From contig CAWGRF010000023.1 of assembly GCA_963824935.1 (NCBI GenBank), positions 290,246 to 354,245 of the forward strand: a DNA stretch of 64,000 nucleotides, given 5' to 3'. The stretch's first letter is position 1. Every line of letters begins with the position of its first letter. This document shows positions 1-9,311 of the stretch, in pieces. Both the position numbers and the translations under genes were made by a program. The notes under the pieces are model-generated. The model saw only the letters and a list, made by a program, of their open reading frames with translations, did no database searches and had not been told where the DNA came from. The DNA is from JACCZX01 sp963824935. GTDB taxonomy: Bacteria > Pseudomonadota > Gammaproteobacteria > Burkholderiales > Burkholderiaceae_F.

Positions 1-1669
1 GAACAGCAACCCTGTCACGACCGCCGACGTGACGACGATCAGCGTGGCCATCGCCGCGGCCGAGCCGATCGCGCCGGCTTCGTCGAGTTGCAGAATCGAA
101 ATCGCCGCCAGTGTCGTCTGAGGCGAATATAAGAACACCACCGCCGATATGGTCGTCATCGCGTTGACGAAGTAGTAGCGGCCGATATCGAGAATCGACG
201 GCAAGCAAACCGGGACGGTAACGCGCCAGAACGTCTTGTAGAACGGCACCTTAAGCGACGCCGATACCGATTCGAACTCGCTATCGATCTGCTTCAGCGC
301 GGTGACCGCGGTCAAGTGGCTCGACGAATAAAAGTGCACGAGTGTCGACAGAACCAGGATCGCCATCGATCCGTATAGAAAGTTGAGCGGATTAGCCGGC
401 GCATTAAAAAACAGGATGTAGCCGATGCCGAGCACCAGGCCCGGGACTGCCATTGGCAACATCGCCTGCAGGCGGATCGCGGGCCGCAGCGCTTCGGCGC
501 CGCGCGTTTTTTCGAGCCAGTAGGCGCCCGCGAACGTGATCGCTGCGCCCAGCACGCCGCACCAGAGCGCCATGATCAGACTGTTGCGATACGCGTGTTC
601 GATACCGGCTTCTTCGAAGCCGTAGGTGTAATGATTGAGCGTCAATGAAAGGTTGTAGGGCCAGAATTTGACTACCGAACCGAACGCGGCCATGCCTACG
701 ACCAGCAACAGCAGCGCGGACATCAGCACGACGAACGCGAGCAACGCTCGATCGCGGCCGCGCACAGGTTTTGCCTGATACGGCACGCTGCGCGCCGTCA
801 AGAGCGACTGCTGGCGGCGCCGCACGACGATGGTCAATGAAGAACGCCACGACCGCCGGCAGCAGCAGCACCAAGCCTACGACCGCGCCCATCGAGAAAT
901 TCTGCTGGCCGATTACCTGCTTGTAAATGTCAACGGCGAGCACGCTCGTATTGCCGCCGATCACCTTCGGTACGCCAAATTCGGATACCGCCATCGTGAA
1001 CACGACCATGCTGGCGGAGATCAAGCCGTACTTGGCGCCCGGCAGCGTGATCGTCATGAATTTGCGCCGCTCGCTCGTCCCGAGCGAATCGGCGACTTCA
1101 TACAGTCGCGCATCCGATAGCGCGAGCGCAGCCATCAGGATCATTACCGCATGCGGAAATGATGCGAACGTCATCGCCAGCACCATGCCGGGCATGCCGT
1201 AGATCGACTGCAGCCCGAACCAGCCGAGCATGAATTTGAACGCGCCCTGATTGCCGAACAGGTAGATAAACGAAATAGCCGCCAACAGCGACGGTGCCAG
1301 GATCGGGATCATCGCGACGTTGCGCCATAGTCCCTTCCATGGAATGCAACTGCGCTGAATGGCGTACGCGAACAGGAATGCGAGCGGCACCGTAACCACG
1401 GTCGTCAACACCGCAAATGTCAACGTGTTCAAAGTCGATTGCGCCAATGCCGGCGACTGGACGTACTGAACAAAGTTGGCGAGGCCGACAAACTGACCCG
1501 CGCGATCTTCGACGCTGCGCGCGAAGATCATTGCCAGCGGCACGGTCAGAAACACGAACAGCGCGACCGCGAGCAGCAGAATGCCGCCGCGCGCCGCAAG
1601 TGCCTCACCAGCCAGAGCCATGCGCGACGGAGCGCCGAGACGGCGCGACGGCAACGCGATCGAACTCAT
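1..1669 (-). pseudogene. 2-aminoethylphosphonate ABC transporter permease, frameshifted and cut by the window edge
   Basis: Inner-membrane permease of the fused, double-domain type that occurs in 2-aminoethylphosphonate importers (PhnU2-like). The first half reads from ATG 1669 with about six hydrophobic segments and a loop containing EVADSLGTSE (EAA-like). Near 825-833 the frame is lost. In the +1 frame the homologous sequence resumes with VVRRRQQSLLTARSVPY and continues through further membrane segments to base 1, where the window ends. One extra base, or two missing, explains the break. It lies 21 bp behind the ATPase gene on the same strand. The function is supported by its neighbours phnT and phnS. 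Whether it is a true pseudogene or a sequence error cannot be told here. Confidence 0.8.
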
Positions 1670-1690
1670 TCGAGCGCTAGCCGGAGTACA

Positions 1691-2791
1691 TCATGCTTTT
1701 GCGCGCTCGGCTGCCCGGTCGGGAAACACTCGAACCCGATCGACTCGTAGCGCTATATCGACCTCGGCACCTTCACATACACCGAGGTCGTGCAGTTGGT
1801 TCAGCGAATACGAAATCACCATCGGCTGACCGAGTGCGTCGCTGCGCAACTCGGCAAGGCAAACCGTGCCGAGGTAATCGATGCGTGCGATGCGTCCGCG
1901 CAGGCGGTTCGGCAGGCTCGTGAGATCGCCTTCGACGTGCCGATCTTCCGGCCGCACGTAGATGCGTACCGCTTCTCCCGCCGCACTGCCATTGCTGGCC
2001 GGCAGGGCGAGGTCGACGCTGCCGACTCGATATCGCCCGCCACCGAGGCACGTGGCTTTCAAGACATTGACCTTGCCCAGGAAATCGGCGACGAATGGTG
2101 TGGCGGCACGTTCGTAGACTTCGCTCGCCGAGCCGACTTGCTCGATCACGCCGTCGTTCATCACAACCACGCGATCGGCCATCGACAACGCTTCTTCCTG
2201 ATCGTGTGTGACCATGATCGTGGTGACACGCAGCCGACGTTGCAATTGCTTGATCTCGCCACGCAGCCGTTCGCGTACCTTTGCATCGAGCGCAGACAGC
2301 GGCTCATCGAGCAGCAGCAGGCTCGGTGATGTTGCCAACGCGCGCGCCAGAGCTACCCGCTGCTGCTGGCCGCCGGACATCTGGCTGGGATACTTCGCGC
2401 CTGCACCATGCAGGCCGACCAGCGATAACAGTTCATCGACCCGCGCCGTTACTTCAGCGCGCCCCTTGCGCCGATTCACCAGCCCATAGGCAACGTTCTG
2501 CGCGATCGTCAGATTCGGGAAGAGCGCATACGACTGGAACACGATGCCGTAATCGCGCGCCGCCGGAGGCGCATTCGAAACATCGACGCCGTTTTGCCAG
2601 ATGCGACCGCTGCTTTGCCGCTCGAGGCCCGCGATGATCCGCAGCAACGTCGTCTTGCCGCAGCCCGATGGGCCGAGAAAGCACACCAGCTCGCCCGATT
2701 CGATCGTCAGGTCGATCGATTGAAGGGCTGTAAAGGCGCCGAAGGCTTTGTGAATGCCTTCGAGCCGGACGGCGACGCTGTCGGTCACCAT
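1691..2791 (-). CDS. phnT: 2-aminoethylphosphonate ABC transporter ATP-binding protein
   Basis: Cytoplasmic ATPase that powers phosphonate import. It has a Walker A motif GPSGCGKTT at about residues 40-48, the ABC signature MSGGQQQR near 139, Walker B LLLLDEPLSALD near 160, the switch histidine in MVTHDQEEA, and a C-terminal TOBE-like domain, as in the spermidine/iron/AEP ATPase group. ATG 2791 is preferred over the TTG at 2806 because the TTG lies inside the foot of the upstream hairpin. The gene sits between the binding protein (upstream, past a hairpin) and the permease. Substrate assignment rests on the phn context, since the ATPase alone resembles PotA/FbpC. Confidence 0.85.
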   Translation of the reverse strand: MVTDSVAVRLEGIHKAFGAFTALQSIDLTIESGELVCFLGPSGCGKTTLLRIIAGLERQSSGRIWQNGVDVSNAPPAARDYGIVFQSYALFPNLTIAQNVAYGLVNRRKGRAEVTARVDELLSLVGLHGAGAKYPSQMSGGQQQRVALARALATSPSLLLLDEPLSALDAKVRERLRGEIKQLQRRLRVTTIMVTHDQEEALSMADRVVVMNDGVIEQVGSASEVYERAATPFVADFLGKVNVLKATCLGGGRYRVGSVDLALPASNGSAAGEAVRIYVRPEDRHVEGDLTSLPNRLRGRIARIDYLGTVCLAELRSDALGQPMVISYSLNQLHDLGVCEGAEVDIALRVDRVRVFPDRAAERAKA

Positions 2792-2804
2792 GAGAGTGTG
2801 CGAC

Positions 2805-2850
2805 AAAACGCCGGGTTGAACGCAGAGAGCGTTCGAACCCGGCGCGTTAT
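2805..2850 (-). terminator. Intra-operon hairpin between phnS and phnT (terminator or attenuator)
   Basis: A long stem joins GCCGGGTTGAACGC (2810-2823) to GCGTTCGAACCCGGC (2829-2843), with a five-base loop and one bulged G. On the minus strand the stem is followed by TTTT. It lies just after the binding-protein gene and before the ATPase start. Such hairpins commonly keep the binding protein more abundant than the membrane parts by partial termination or mRNA protection; that role is inferred here. Confidence 0.6.
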
Positions 2851-2878
2851 TTCCGCGGCCCAGCCGTCGGAAACAACA

Positions 2879-3910
2879 TCACTTGGGAGCCGCCTTCGTT
2901 CCGTAGCGTTTTTCCCATTCGCCGAGAATTCGGTCACGATTCTTCGCGGCCCAGGCGAAATCGTTCTTCACCAATCGACTCGCGTAGTCGGCGGGCACAT
3001 TGGGCAGCGGCTTGGACATCGCCGGCACGGCGACGATCGCGAAATTATTCGCGTACAGCGCCATCGCCTCATCCGTCACCGACCAGTCGACCAGCTTTTG
3101 CGCGGCGGCCATGTTCTTCGTGCCCTTGTGAATCGCGATCGCTTCCAGGTCCCAACCGAGTCCCTCCTTCGGAAACACCAGCTCGATCGGCGCACCGCGC
3201 GCCTTTTCCCGATTCGCGCGATACTCGAACGAGATACCAACCACGTACTCGCCGGCTGCCGCCGCTGCGCACGGGCGCGACCCCGAGTGCATGTACTGCG
3301 CAATGTTTTCGTGCAGGCCGTCCATGTACTTCCAGCCATCGGCTTCGCCCCACATCTGCAGCCAGGCAGACACATCGAAAAAGCCAGTGCCCGACGACGC
3401 CGGATGCGGCATCACGATCTGGCCTTTGTAAACCGGCTTGGTCAGATCACGCCATGTCTCCGGCTTCGGAATGTTGCGCTTCGCACCCTCGGCGGTGTTG
3501 TAGCAAATGGTCGCGCCCCACACATCCATCCCGACCCATGCCGGCGGATTCTTCGGGTCGCGATATTGCGCAGAGATTCGATTCAAGCCCGCCGGCGCGT
3601 AGGGCACGAGCATGCCTTCTGTGTCGAAGATCGCCATGCTGGTCGCGGCCACACCCATCACGACATCGGCCTTCGGATTGGCTTTTTCTGCCAGCAGCTT
3701 GGCGGTGATGATGCCGGTGGAGTCTCGCACCCAGGTGATCTCGATACTCGGGTTCGCTTTCTCGAACCCTTCCTTGTAAGCCTTTAGTTGATCGGTTTCG
3801 AGCGCGGTGTAGACGTTGAGCTGCGTCTTCTGCGCACTAACGCCGAACGCCACCAGTGAAAGTGCAGCGGCCGCAAGCAGCTTGCCGGCCGTGGTTGAAA
3901 GGGATTTCAT
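2879..3910 (-). CDS. phnS: 2-aminoethylphosphonate-binding periplasmic protein
   Basis: Extracellular solute-binding protein of about 343 residues, with a Sec signal peptide (MKSLSTTAGKLLAAAALSL, cleavage probably after FGVSA) and the iron/AEP-type binding fold (TALETDQLKAYKEGFEK, DSTGIITAKLLAEK). ATG 3910 is chosen because AAGGAG lies about ten bases upstream; the longer frame from 3934 would put residues before the signal peptide. It is the first gene of the minus-strand transporter operon, diverging from the GntR regulator across a 194-bp promoter region with a palindromic operator candidate. Confidence 0.87.
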   Translation of the reverse strand: MKSLSTTAGKLLAAAALSLVAFGVSAQKTQLNVYTALETDQLKAYKEGFEKANPSIEITWVRDSTGIITAKLLAEKANPKADVVMGVAATSMAIFDTEGMLVPYAPAGLNRISAQYRDPKNPPAWVGMDVWGATICYNTAEGAKRNIPKPETWRDLTKPVYKGQIVMPHPASSGTGFFDVSAWLQMWGEADGWKYMDGLHENIAQYMHSGSRPCAAAAAGEYVVGISFEYRANREKARGAPIELVFPKEGLGWDLEAIAIHKGTKNMAAAQKLVDWSVTDEAMALYANNFAIVAVPAMSKPLPNVPADYASRLVKNDFAWAAKNRDRILGEWEKRYGTKAAPK

Positions 3911-4070
3911 CGACTTCTTCTCCTTGTATGCCAACTACGGCCCGTGGAACAGCTCGTCACACAACTGTAACGAACGACCGGCCAGATTAGATTGAAACCT
4001 TGACTGAACGGTGACAAAAACTGCAAGCAGTCTAGGCAGGCTCGATTTTTACTGTCAATTGTTTTTTGCA

Positions 4071-4084
4071 GATTGTCGACAATC
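4071..4084. promoter_or_regulatory. Probable GntR/PhnR operator in the divergent phn promoter region
   Basis: GATTGTCGACAATC is a perfect 14-bp palindrome between phnS and the regulator gene. Its core TTGTCGACAA fits the T-N-GT-N-AC-N-A pattern bound by FadR/FCD-type GntR proteins. Its place, 21 bp before the regulator start and about 160 bp before phnS, suggests autoregulation and control of both transcripts. The binding itself is inferred. Confidence 0.5.
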
Positions 4085-4104
4085 TTCAATTTAGAGGCTA
4101 AACT

Positions 4105-4917
4105 GTGGGCATGATCGATCGTGCCCGCGGCGACGGAAGTCCCCGGGCTTCGGCCGCGCATGCGGTTGAGCCCACCCGCTCCTCTCATCCGACCATCGCG
4201 TTGCTTCGCTCCGCGTCGCTTTCGAGCGCGGCGCAGCATGAGATCGAAAGGATGATTCTGGAAGGCGAGATCAACGCCGGGGCCAAACTAACCGAAGCAT
4301 GGCTGTCGGAGCGCTTGGGAGTTTCCCGAGGACCGATCCGCGAAGCGTTTCGGATGCTCGAGGAAGCCGGTCTGGTGCGGCAAGAGAAGAACCGCGGCGT
4401 ATTCGTGCGCGAGATTCCGCTTGAAGAGGCCCTGGAGATTTTCGATCTTCGCGCGGCGATGGACGAGCTGGTCGGCAGGCGACTCGCCGAAACGATCACT
4501 GCCGAGCAGATAAAAACCGTGCGCGCCATCGTCGAAAAAATGGACGCTGCGGTGCGCGCGGGCGATGCGGATGCCTACCACCTCTTGAACCTGCAGTTTC
4601 ACGACACGCTGGTCGAGCTTGCCGGCAATCGCAAGATGGCGGGCATCTACCGCAAGCTGGTCAAGGAACTCGCGCTGTATCGGCGGCGCAATCTGCGTCA
4701 CCAGGCGGTGCTGCCGCATTCCGCAGCCGAGCATCGCGCAATTTTGAAAGCGATCGCGTCGGGTGACGCGGAGCGAGCGGGCGCCGCGATGTACGACCAT
4801 GTGATCGAGAGTAAACAACGCGCCATTAGCGGAAGCACTTTGAAGCAGGCATTACCGCAGCGCGCACGGCAGTCGACCGCGCGCTCGACCAGAAAGAATC
4901 AGAGGATGGACCCATGA
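4105..4917 (+). CDS. GntR-family (FadR/FCD) phosphonate-utilisation regulator
   Basis: DNA-binding regulator of about 270 residues. An N-terminal winged helix-turn-helix (EAWLSERLGVSRGPIREAFR, about residues 65-84) is followed by an all-helical FCD ligand domain with HDTLVELAGN and EHRAILKAI, which carry the usual metal/ligand histidines. GTG 4105 has AGAGG seven bases upstream; ATG 4111 is the alternative. It overlaps phnA by four bases (ATGA), so both are probably one transcript. It resembles the regulator typical of burkholderial phosphonate operons. The arginine-rich C-terminal tail of roughly 35 residues is longer than usual. The effector is probably a phosphonate or its aldehyde, by inference. 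Confidence 0.85.
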   Translation: MGMIDRARGDGSPRASAAHAVEPTRSSHPTIALLRSASLSSAAQHEIERMILEGEINAGAKLTEAWLSERLGVSRGPIREAFRMLEEAGLVRQEKNRGVFVREIPLEEALEIFDLRAAMDELVGRRLAETITAEQIKTVRAIVEKMDAAVRAGDADAYHLLNLQFHDTLVELAGNRKMAGIYRKLVKELALYRRRNLRHQAVLPHSAAEHRAILKAIASGDAERAGAAMYDHVIESKQRAISGSTLKQALPQRARQSTARSTRKNQRMDP

Positions 4918-6143
4918 AGACCAACGGCAGTGCAATCAATGTGAACGGCCGCCGCTATGCGCCGCCGAAACAACCGACAGTCGTGATCTGCGTCGACGGT
5001 TGCGAGCCCGATTACATCGCACAGGCGGTCGCAGGCGGCCGCATGCCAAATCTGAAACGCGTGCTGTCCGATGGCACGGCGCTGTTCGCCGACTGCGTCG
5101 TACCGAGTTTCACGAACCCCAATAACCTATCGATCGTCACCGGCGCGCCGCCTTCAGTGCACGGTATTTGCGGTAACACGTTGCTCGACGTCGACAGCGG
5201 CGCTGAGGTGATGATGAACGATCCAAAGTGGCTGCGCGCACCGACGATCCTGGCGGCGGTGGCCGACGCCGGCTATTCGGTCGCGGTGGTCACTGCCAAG
5301 GACAAGCTGCGTCGATTGCTCGGGCACAAATTGCGCGGCGTTTGTTTTTCGGCGGAGCGAGCCGATCAGGCGACACAGCAGGAAAACGGAATCGACGATG
5401 TGGTAGCGCTGGTGGGAATGCCGGTGCCCGATGTGTACAGCGCCGAGCTATCGGAGTTCGTCTTTGCGGCCGGCGTCAAGCTACTTCGGACCCGGAAGCC
5501 CGATCTGCTGTATTTGTCGACCACCGACTACGTGCAGCACAAGCACGCGCCCGGCGATGAACAGGCGAATCGCTTTTATGCGATGTTCGATCGTTATCTC
5601 GGCGAACTCGACTCTCTCGGTGCCGTGTTCGTGGTGACGGCCGACCATGGCATGAATGCCAAGACGCGCCTGGATGCCAGTCCGAACGTAATCTATCTGC
5701 AGGATCTGCTTGACGACTGGCTTGGCGGCGAGCGCTCGCGCGTGATCCTTCCGATCACCGATCCTTACGTCGTGCACCACGGCGCGCTCGGATCGTTTGC
5801 GACGATCTACCTGGCGGCTGATGCCGTCGGCGGTGTGATCGATCGCCTGCGCACGCTGCTGGGCATCGAACTCGTATTGCCACGCGCCGAAGCGGCGCAG
5901 CGCTTCGAGCTGCCGCCCGATCGCATCGGCGACATCGTCGTCGTATCGGAACGCAGTTTCGTGCTCGGCACCGGCCGCAGCCGGCACGACCTAACGCAGC
6001 TCGAATTGCCTCTGCGTTCGCACGGCGGAATCTCGGAGCAGAGAGTGCCGCTGATCATCAATCGGCGCATTGAAGGGCTCGATCAGAACCGCCGCTGGCG
6101 AAACTTCGATGCGTTTGATCTGGCGCTGAATCATGCGCAGTAG
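4914..6143 (+). CDS. phnA: Phosphonoacetate hydrolase
   Basis: Alkaline-phosphatase-superfamily enzyme that cleaves the C-P bond of phosphonoacetate to acetate and phosphate. The two-metal site is complete: D28 (VICVDGCEPD), nucleophile T67 (SFTNPNN), D205 and H209 (TTDYVQHKH), D244-H245 (TADHGM) and H370 (RSHGG), matching the spacing known for PhnA. Length is 409 residues, as in the family. The ATG overlaps the regulator stop, and the next gene, phnY, makes its substrate. This pairing makes phosphonoacetate hydrolase more likely than a generic nucleotide pyrophosphatase. Confidence 0.92.
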   Translation: MKTNGSAINVNGRRYAPPKQPTVVICVDGCEPDYIAQAVAGGRMPNLKRVLSDGTALFADCVVPSFTNPNNLSIVTGAPPSVHGICGNTLLDVDSGAEVMMNDPKWLRAPTILAAVADAGYSVAVVTAKDKLRRLLGHKLRGVCFSAERADQATQQENGIDDVVALVGMPVPDVYSAELSEFVFAAGVKLLRTRKPDLLYLSTTDYVQHKHAPGDEQANRFYAMFDRYLGELDSLGAVFVVTADHGMNAKTRLDASPNVIYLQDLLDDWLGGERSRVILPITDPYVVHHGALGSFATIYLAADAVGGVIDRLRTLLGIELVLPRAEAAQRFELPPDRIGDIVVVSERSFVLGTGRSRHDLTQLELPLRSHGGISEQRVPLIINRRIEGLDQNRRWRNFDAFDLALNHAQ

Positions 6144-7623
6144 TGTCATGCCCAATAGCGCGGTTCTGCAGGCGCAATTGAGCGGCCGGAGCGACGTCGG
6201 CGGCGTACGCACCGAGTCCTTGCGCATCGCCGGCGAGAAAGTCGCCACCGATCGCCACTTTGACGTTCGGTATCCGTACACCGGTGAAGTCGTCGCGAGC
6301 GTTCCGTACGCAACGATCGACGATGTGCGCCGCGCCATCGACACTGCGGCCAGGTTCCGCAGTCCGCTGACGCGGCACGAGCGGTATCGCATCCTGATGA
6401 ACGCGGGCGAAATCATCGCCAGCCGTCGCGATGAAATCGCGCGGCTGATCACGCTCGAGTCCGGCCTCTGTTTAAAGGACACGTTGTACGAAGTGGGCCG
6501 TGCCAGCGACGTGTTGCTGTTTTCAGCAAATCAAGCGCTGGTGGACGACGGCCAGGTGTTCTCGTGTGACGTCACTCCGCACGGACGCAAGCGCAAGGTC
6601 TACACGATGCGCGAGCCGCTGCTCGGCGTCATCACCGCGATCACGCCGTTCAATCATCCGCTGAACCAGGTCATACATAAGGTCGCGCCCGCGATCGCGA
6701 CCAACAATCGAGTGGTGCTCAAGCCGAGCGAAAAGACTCCGCTCGCCGCCTATGTACTGGCCGACATCTTGTACGAGGCCGGCTTGCCGCCAGCGATGCT
6801 ATCGGTCGTTACCGGCGACCCGCGCGAAATTGCCGACGAGCTACTGACAAATCCGCAAGTCGATTTGGTGACTTTTACCGGCGGCGTTGCGGTCGGCAAG
6901 GCAATCGCTGCCAAGGCTGTTTACAAGCGCCAGGTGTTGGAGCTCGGCGGCAACGATCCGATCATCGTGATGGAAGACGCCGATCTGGAGGAGGCGGCAA
7001 CGCTCGCGGCCAGCGGCTCTTACAAGAACTCGGGCCAGCGCTGCACGGCAGTCAAGCGGATGCTTGTGCAGCGCTCGGTGGCCGATCGCTTCATAGAACT
7101 GCTGGTCGAAAAGACGCTGGCGGTGAAATATGGCGACCCGCTCGATCCGTCGACCGACATGGGCACGGTCATCGACGAGCCGGCGGCCACGCAGTTCGAG
7201 CAAAGAGTCAATGAGGCGGTGGCGCGCGGCGCGAAGGTCTTGGTTGGCAACAAGCGCAGCGGTGCACTCTATTCGCCCACGGTGGTCGACCGAGTGACGC
7301 CGGAGATGACGCTCGTCAAGCAGGAAACGTTCGGCCCGGTGTCGCCGGTGATGCGCTTCGACACGATCGACGACGCGATCGCGATCAGCAACTCGACTGC
7401 CTACGGCTTGTCGTCTGCGGTGTGCACCAACCGGCTCGACTACATCACGCGCTTCGTTTCCGAGCTGCAGGTCGGCACCGTGAACGTGCGTGAAGTGCCG
7501 GGATACCGGCTAGAACTGACGCCTTTCGGGGGAATCAAGGACTCGGGATTGGGATACAAGGAAGGTGTTCTCGAAGCGATGAAGAGCTTCACCAACACCA
7601 AAACGTATTCCCTGCCCTGGTAG
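6133..7623 (+). CDS. phnY: Phosphonoacetaldehyde dehydrogenase
   Basis: NAD-dependent aldehyde dehydrogenase that oxidises phosphonoacetaldehyde to phosphonoacetate. The catalytic Cys lies in GQRCTAVKR (about C304) and the general base Glu in LELGGND (E270); the cofactor region has TPFNHPLNQ and FTGG. It overlaps the end of phnA by 11 bp when read from ATG 6133; a second ATG at 6148 is possible and neither has a strong ribosome site. With phnA it forms the AEP-to-acetate route. The transaminase PhnW that feeds it is not in this window. Confidence 0.9.
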   Translation: MRSSVMPNSAVLQAQLSGRSDVGGVRTESLRIAGEKVATDRHFDVRYPYTGEVVASVPYATIDDVRRAIDTAARFRSPLTRHERYRILMNAGEIIASRRDEIARLITLESGLCLKDTLYEVGRASDVLLFSANQALVDDGQVFSCDVTPHGRKRKVYTMREPLLGVITAITPFNHPLNQVIHKVAPAIATNNRVVLKPSEKTPLAAYVLADILYEAGLPPAMLSVVTGDPREIADELLTNPQVDLVTFTGGVAVGKAIAAKAVYKRQVLELGGNDPIIVMEDADLEEAATLAASGSYKNSGQRCTAVKRMLVQRSVADRFIELLVEKTLAVKYGDPLDPSTDMGTVIDEPAATQFEQRVNEAVARGAKVLVGNKRSGALYSPTVVDRVTPEMTLVKQETFGPVSPVMRFDTIDDAIAISNSTAYGLSSAVCTNRLDYITRFVSELQVGTVNVREVPGYRLELTPFGGIKDSGLGYKEGVLEAMKSFTNTKTYSLPW

Positions 7624-7628
7624 CCTCG

Positions 7629-9308
7629 ATGCAGACGTTGTTGAACCTGTTGGCCGCTATTGCACTGCTCGTATGGGGCACGCACATCGTGCGGTCCGGC
7701 GTGCTGCGCGTGTACGGCACAAGCCTGCGACAGGTGCTACGGCGTAGCGTCGGTAATCGCGGCACCAGCTTTGTTGCGGGAGTCGGGGTCACCGGACTGC
7801 TGCAGAGCTCGACCGCAACCGCGCTGCTCGTCTCGTCGTTCGTCTCGCAGGGAATGATCACGACTTCGGCGGCATTGGCGGTAATGCTCGGCGCCGATGT
7901 CGGCACCGCACTGATGGTGCAGTTCTTTTCGCTGAACCTGGCGTGGCTCGCGCCGTTGTTGATCGTTTCGGGTGTCGTCGTTTATCTGTCGAAGAAGAAC
8001 GAGCGTGCGGGGCAGATCGGCAAGATCGTGCTGGGACTCGGTGTGATGATCCTGGCATTGCACATGGTGACGGCAGCCACTGCGCCATTGACGCAAGCCG
8101 CCGGCGTCCGTGTGCTATTCGCGCAACTCTCCGGCGACTTGCTGCTCGACGTGCTGATTGGCGCGCTGCTAGTCGTCGTTTCGTATTCGAGCCTGGCAGT
8201 TGTGCTCCTTGTCGCCACACTTTCTGCTACCCACGTCGTTCCGATTGAAGTCGCGCTGCCGATCGTGCTCGGCGCCAACCTCGGGAGCGGCTTGCTGGCT
8301 TTGCTGACGACATGGAAGGCAGACGCCATCGCCCGCCGCGTCCCGCTCGGCAACTTCTTGTTCAAGGCGGCCGGCGTTGCAGTGGCCGTGCTGGCGCTGC
8401 CGCTGGTCACCCCCTACGTGCAGCAGCTGCAAGACGATCCGCAACAACTGGTCGTGCAGTTTCACTTGCTGTTCAACATCGTGCTGGCGATTGCGTTTAT
8501 TCAGTTCACCGGGCGCTTTGCCTCGATTACGGAACGTTGGCTGCCGGCTCCACGACCGACGGATGTGGTGGGCCAGCCGAAGTACCTGGATCCGGTCGCG
8601 CTCGACACTCCGGCGCTCGCGCTCGGCAACGCGGCGCGGGAAGCGATCCGCCTCGCCGACACGGTTCACGAAGTGTTGACCGGCTTGTTGACGGTGCTGA
8701 AGACCAACGACCTGTCGCTGGTCGAAGCGCTGCGGCGCAAGGATGATGAAATCGATCGTATCTACTCGGCCATCAAGCGCTATCTTGCGCAGGTGAGCCG
8801 CGAAGCGCTCGAGGCCAACGAAGCGCGGCGCTGGAGCGAGATCATCCAGTTCACGATAAATCTCGAACACGTTGGCGACATCATCGAGCGGCTGCTGCTC
8901 GACGTCGCTGAGCGCAAGATCCAGCACAAGCTTTCGTTTTCGGACGCTGGCATGGTCGAAATCAGCGACCTGCACGCGCGGTTGGCCGCCAACCTGCACC
9001 TTTCGGTCGCGGTGTTCCTGAACGGCGATCTGAAATCGGCGCAGCAGCTGATCGCCGAGAAAGTGACGTTCCGCGAGCTCGAAATGCGTTATGCCGACCA
9101 TCATTTGCGCCGGCTGTTTGAAAACACGCAGCGATCGGTCGAAACGAGTTCGCTGCACCTTGATCTGCTGTCGGACTTCAAACGCATCAATTCGCTGATC
9201 TGCTCGGTGTCGTACCCGATTCTGGAATCCGCCGGCGTGCTGGCCAAGACACGCGTACTGGGCGACCAGATCGGCTTGTTCAACACCCGTCAGTCACCCG
9301 CGAGCTAG
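7629..9308 (+). CDS. Na/Pi cotransporter family protein with PhoU-like C-terminus
   Basis: Inner-membrane sodium/phosphate carrier of the NptA/YjbB type, 559 residues. The first carrier repeat carries GLLQSSTATALLVSS (about residues 56-70). The matching second repeat is degenerate (SYSSLAVVLLVA near 185) rather than QSSSA. After eight or nine hydrophobic segments, residues of roughly 340-540 form a helical PhoU-like domain (EIDRIYSAIKRYL, LEHVGDIIERLL). It starts six bases after phnY in the phn operon. A role in moving the phosphate released by PhnA, either exporting excess or balancing uptake, is inferred from this context. Confidence 0.85.
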   Translation: MQTLLNLLAAIALLVWGTHIVRSGVLRVYGTSLRQVLRRSVGNRGTSFVAGVGVTGLLQSSTATALLVSSFVSQGMITTSAALAVMLGADVGTALMVQFFSLNLAWLAPLLIVSGVVVYLSKKNERAGQIGKIVLGLGVMILALHMVTAATAPLTQAAGVRVLFAQLSGDLLLDVLIGALLVVVSYSSLAVVLLVATLSATHVVPIEVALPIVLGANLGSGLLALLTTWKADAIARRVPLGNFLFKAAGVAVAVLALPLVTPYVQQLQDDPQQLVVQFHLLFNIVLAIAFIQFTGRFASITERWLPAPRPTDVVGQPKYLDPVALDTPALALGNAAREAIRLADTVHEVLTGLLTVLKTNDLSLVEALRRKDDEIDRIYSAIKRYLAQVSREALEANEARRWSEIIQFTINLEHVGDIIERLLLDVAERKIQHKLSFSDAGMVEISDLHARLAANLHLSVAVFLNGDLKSAQQLIAEKVTFRELEMRYADHHLRRLFENTQRSVETSSLHLDLLSDFKRINSLICSVSYPILESAGVLAKTRVLGDQIGLFNTRQSPAS

Positions 9309-9311
9309 CGA

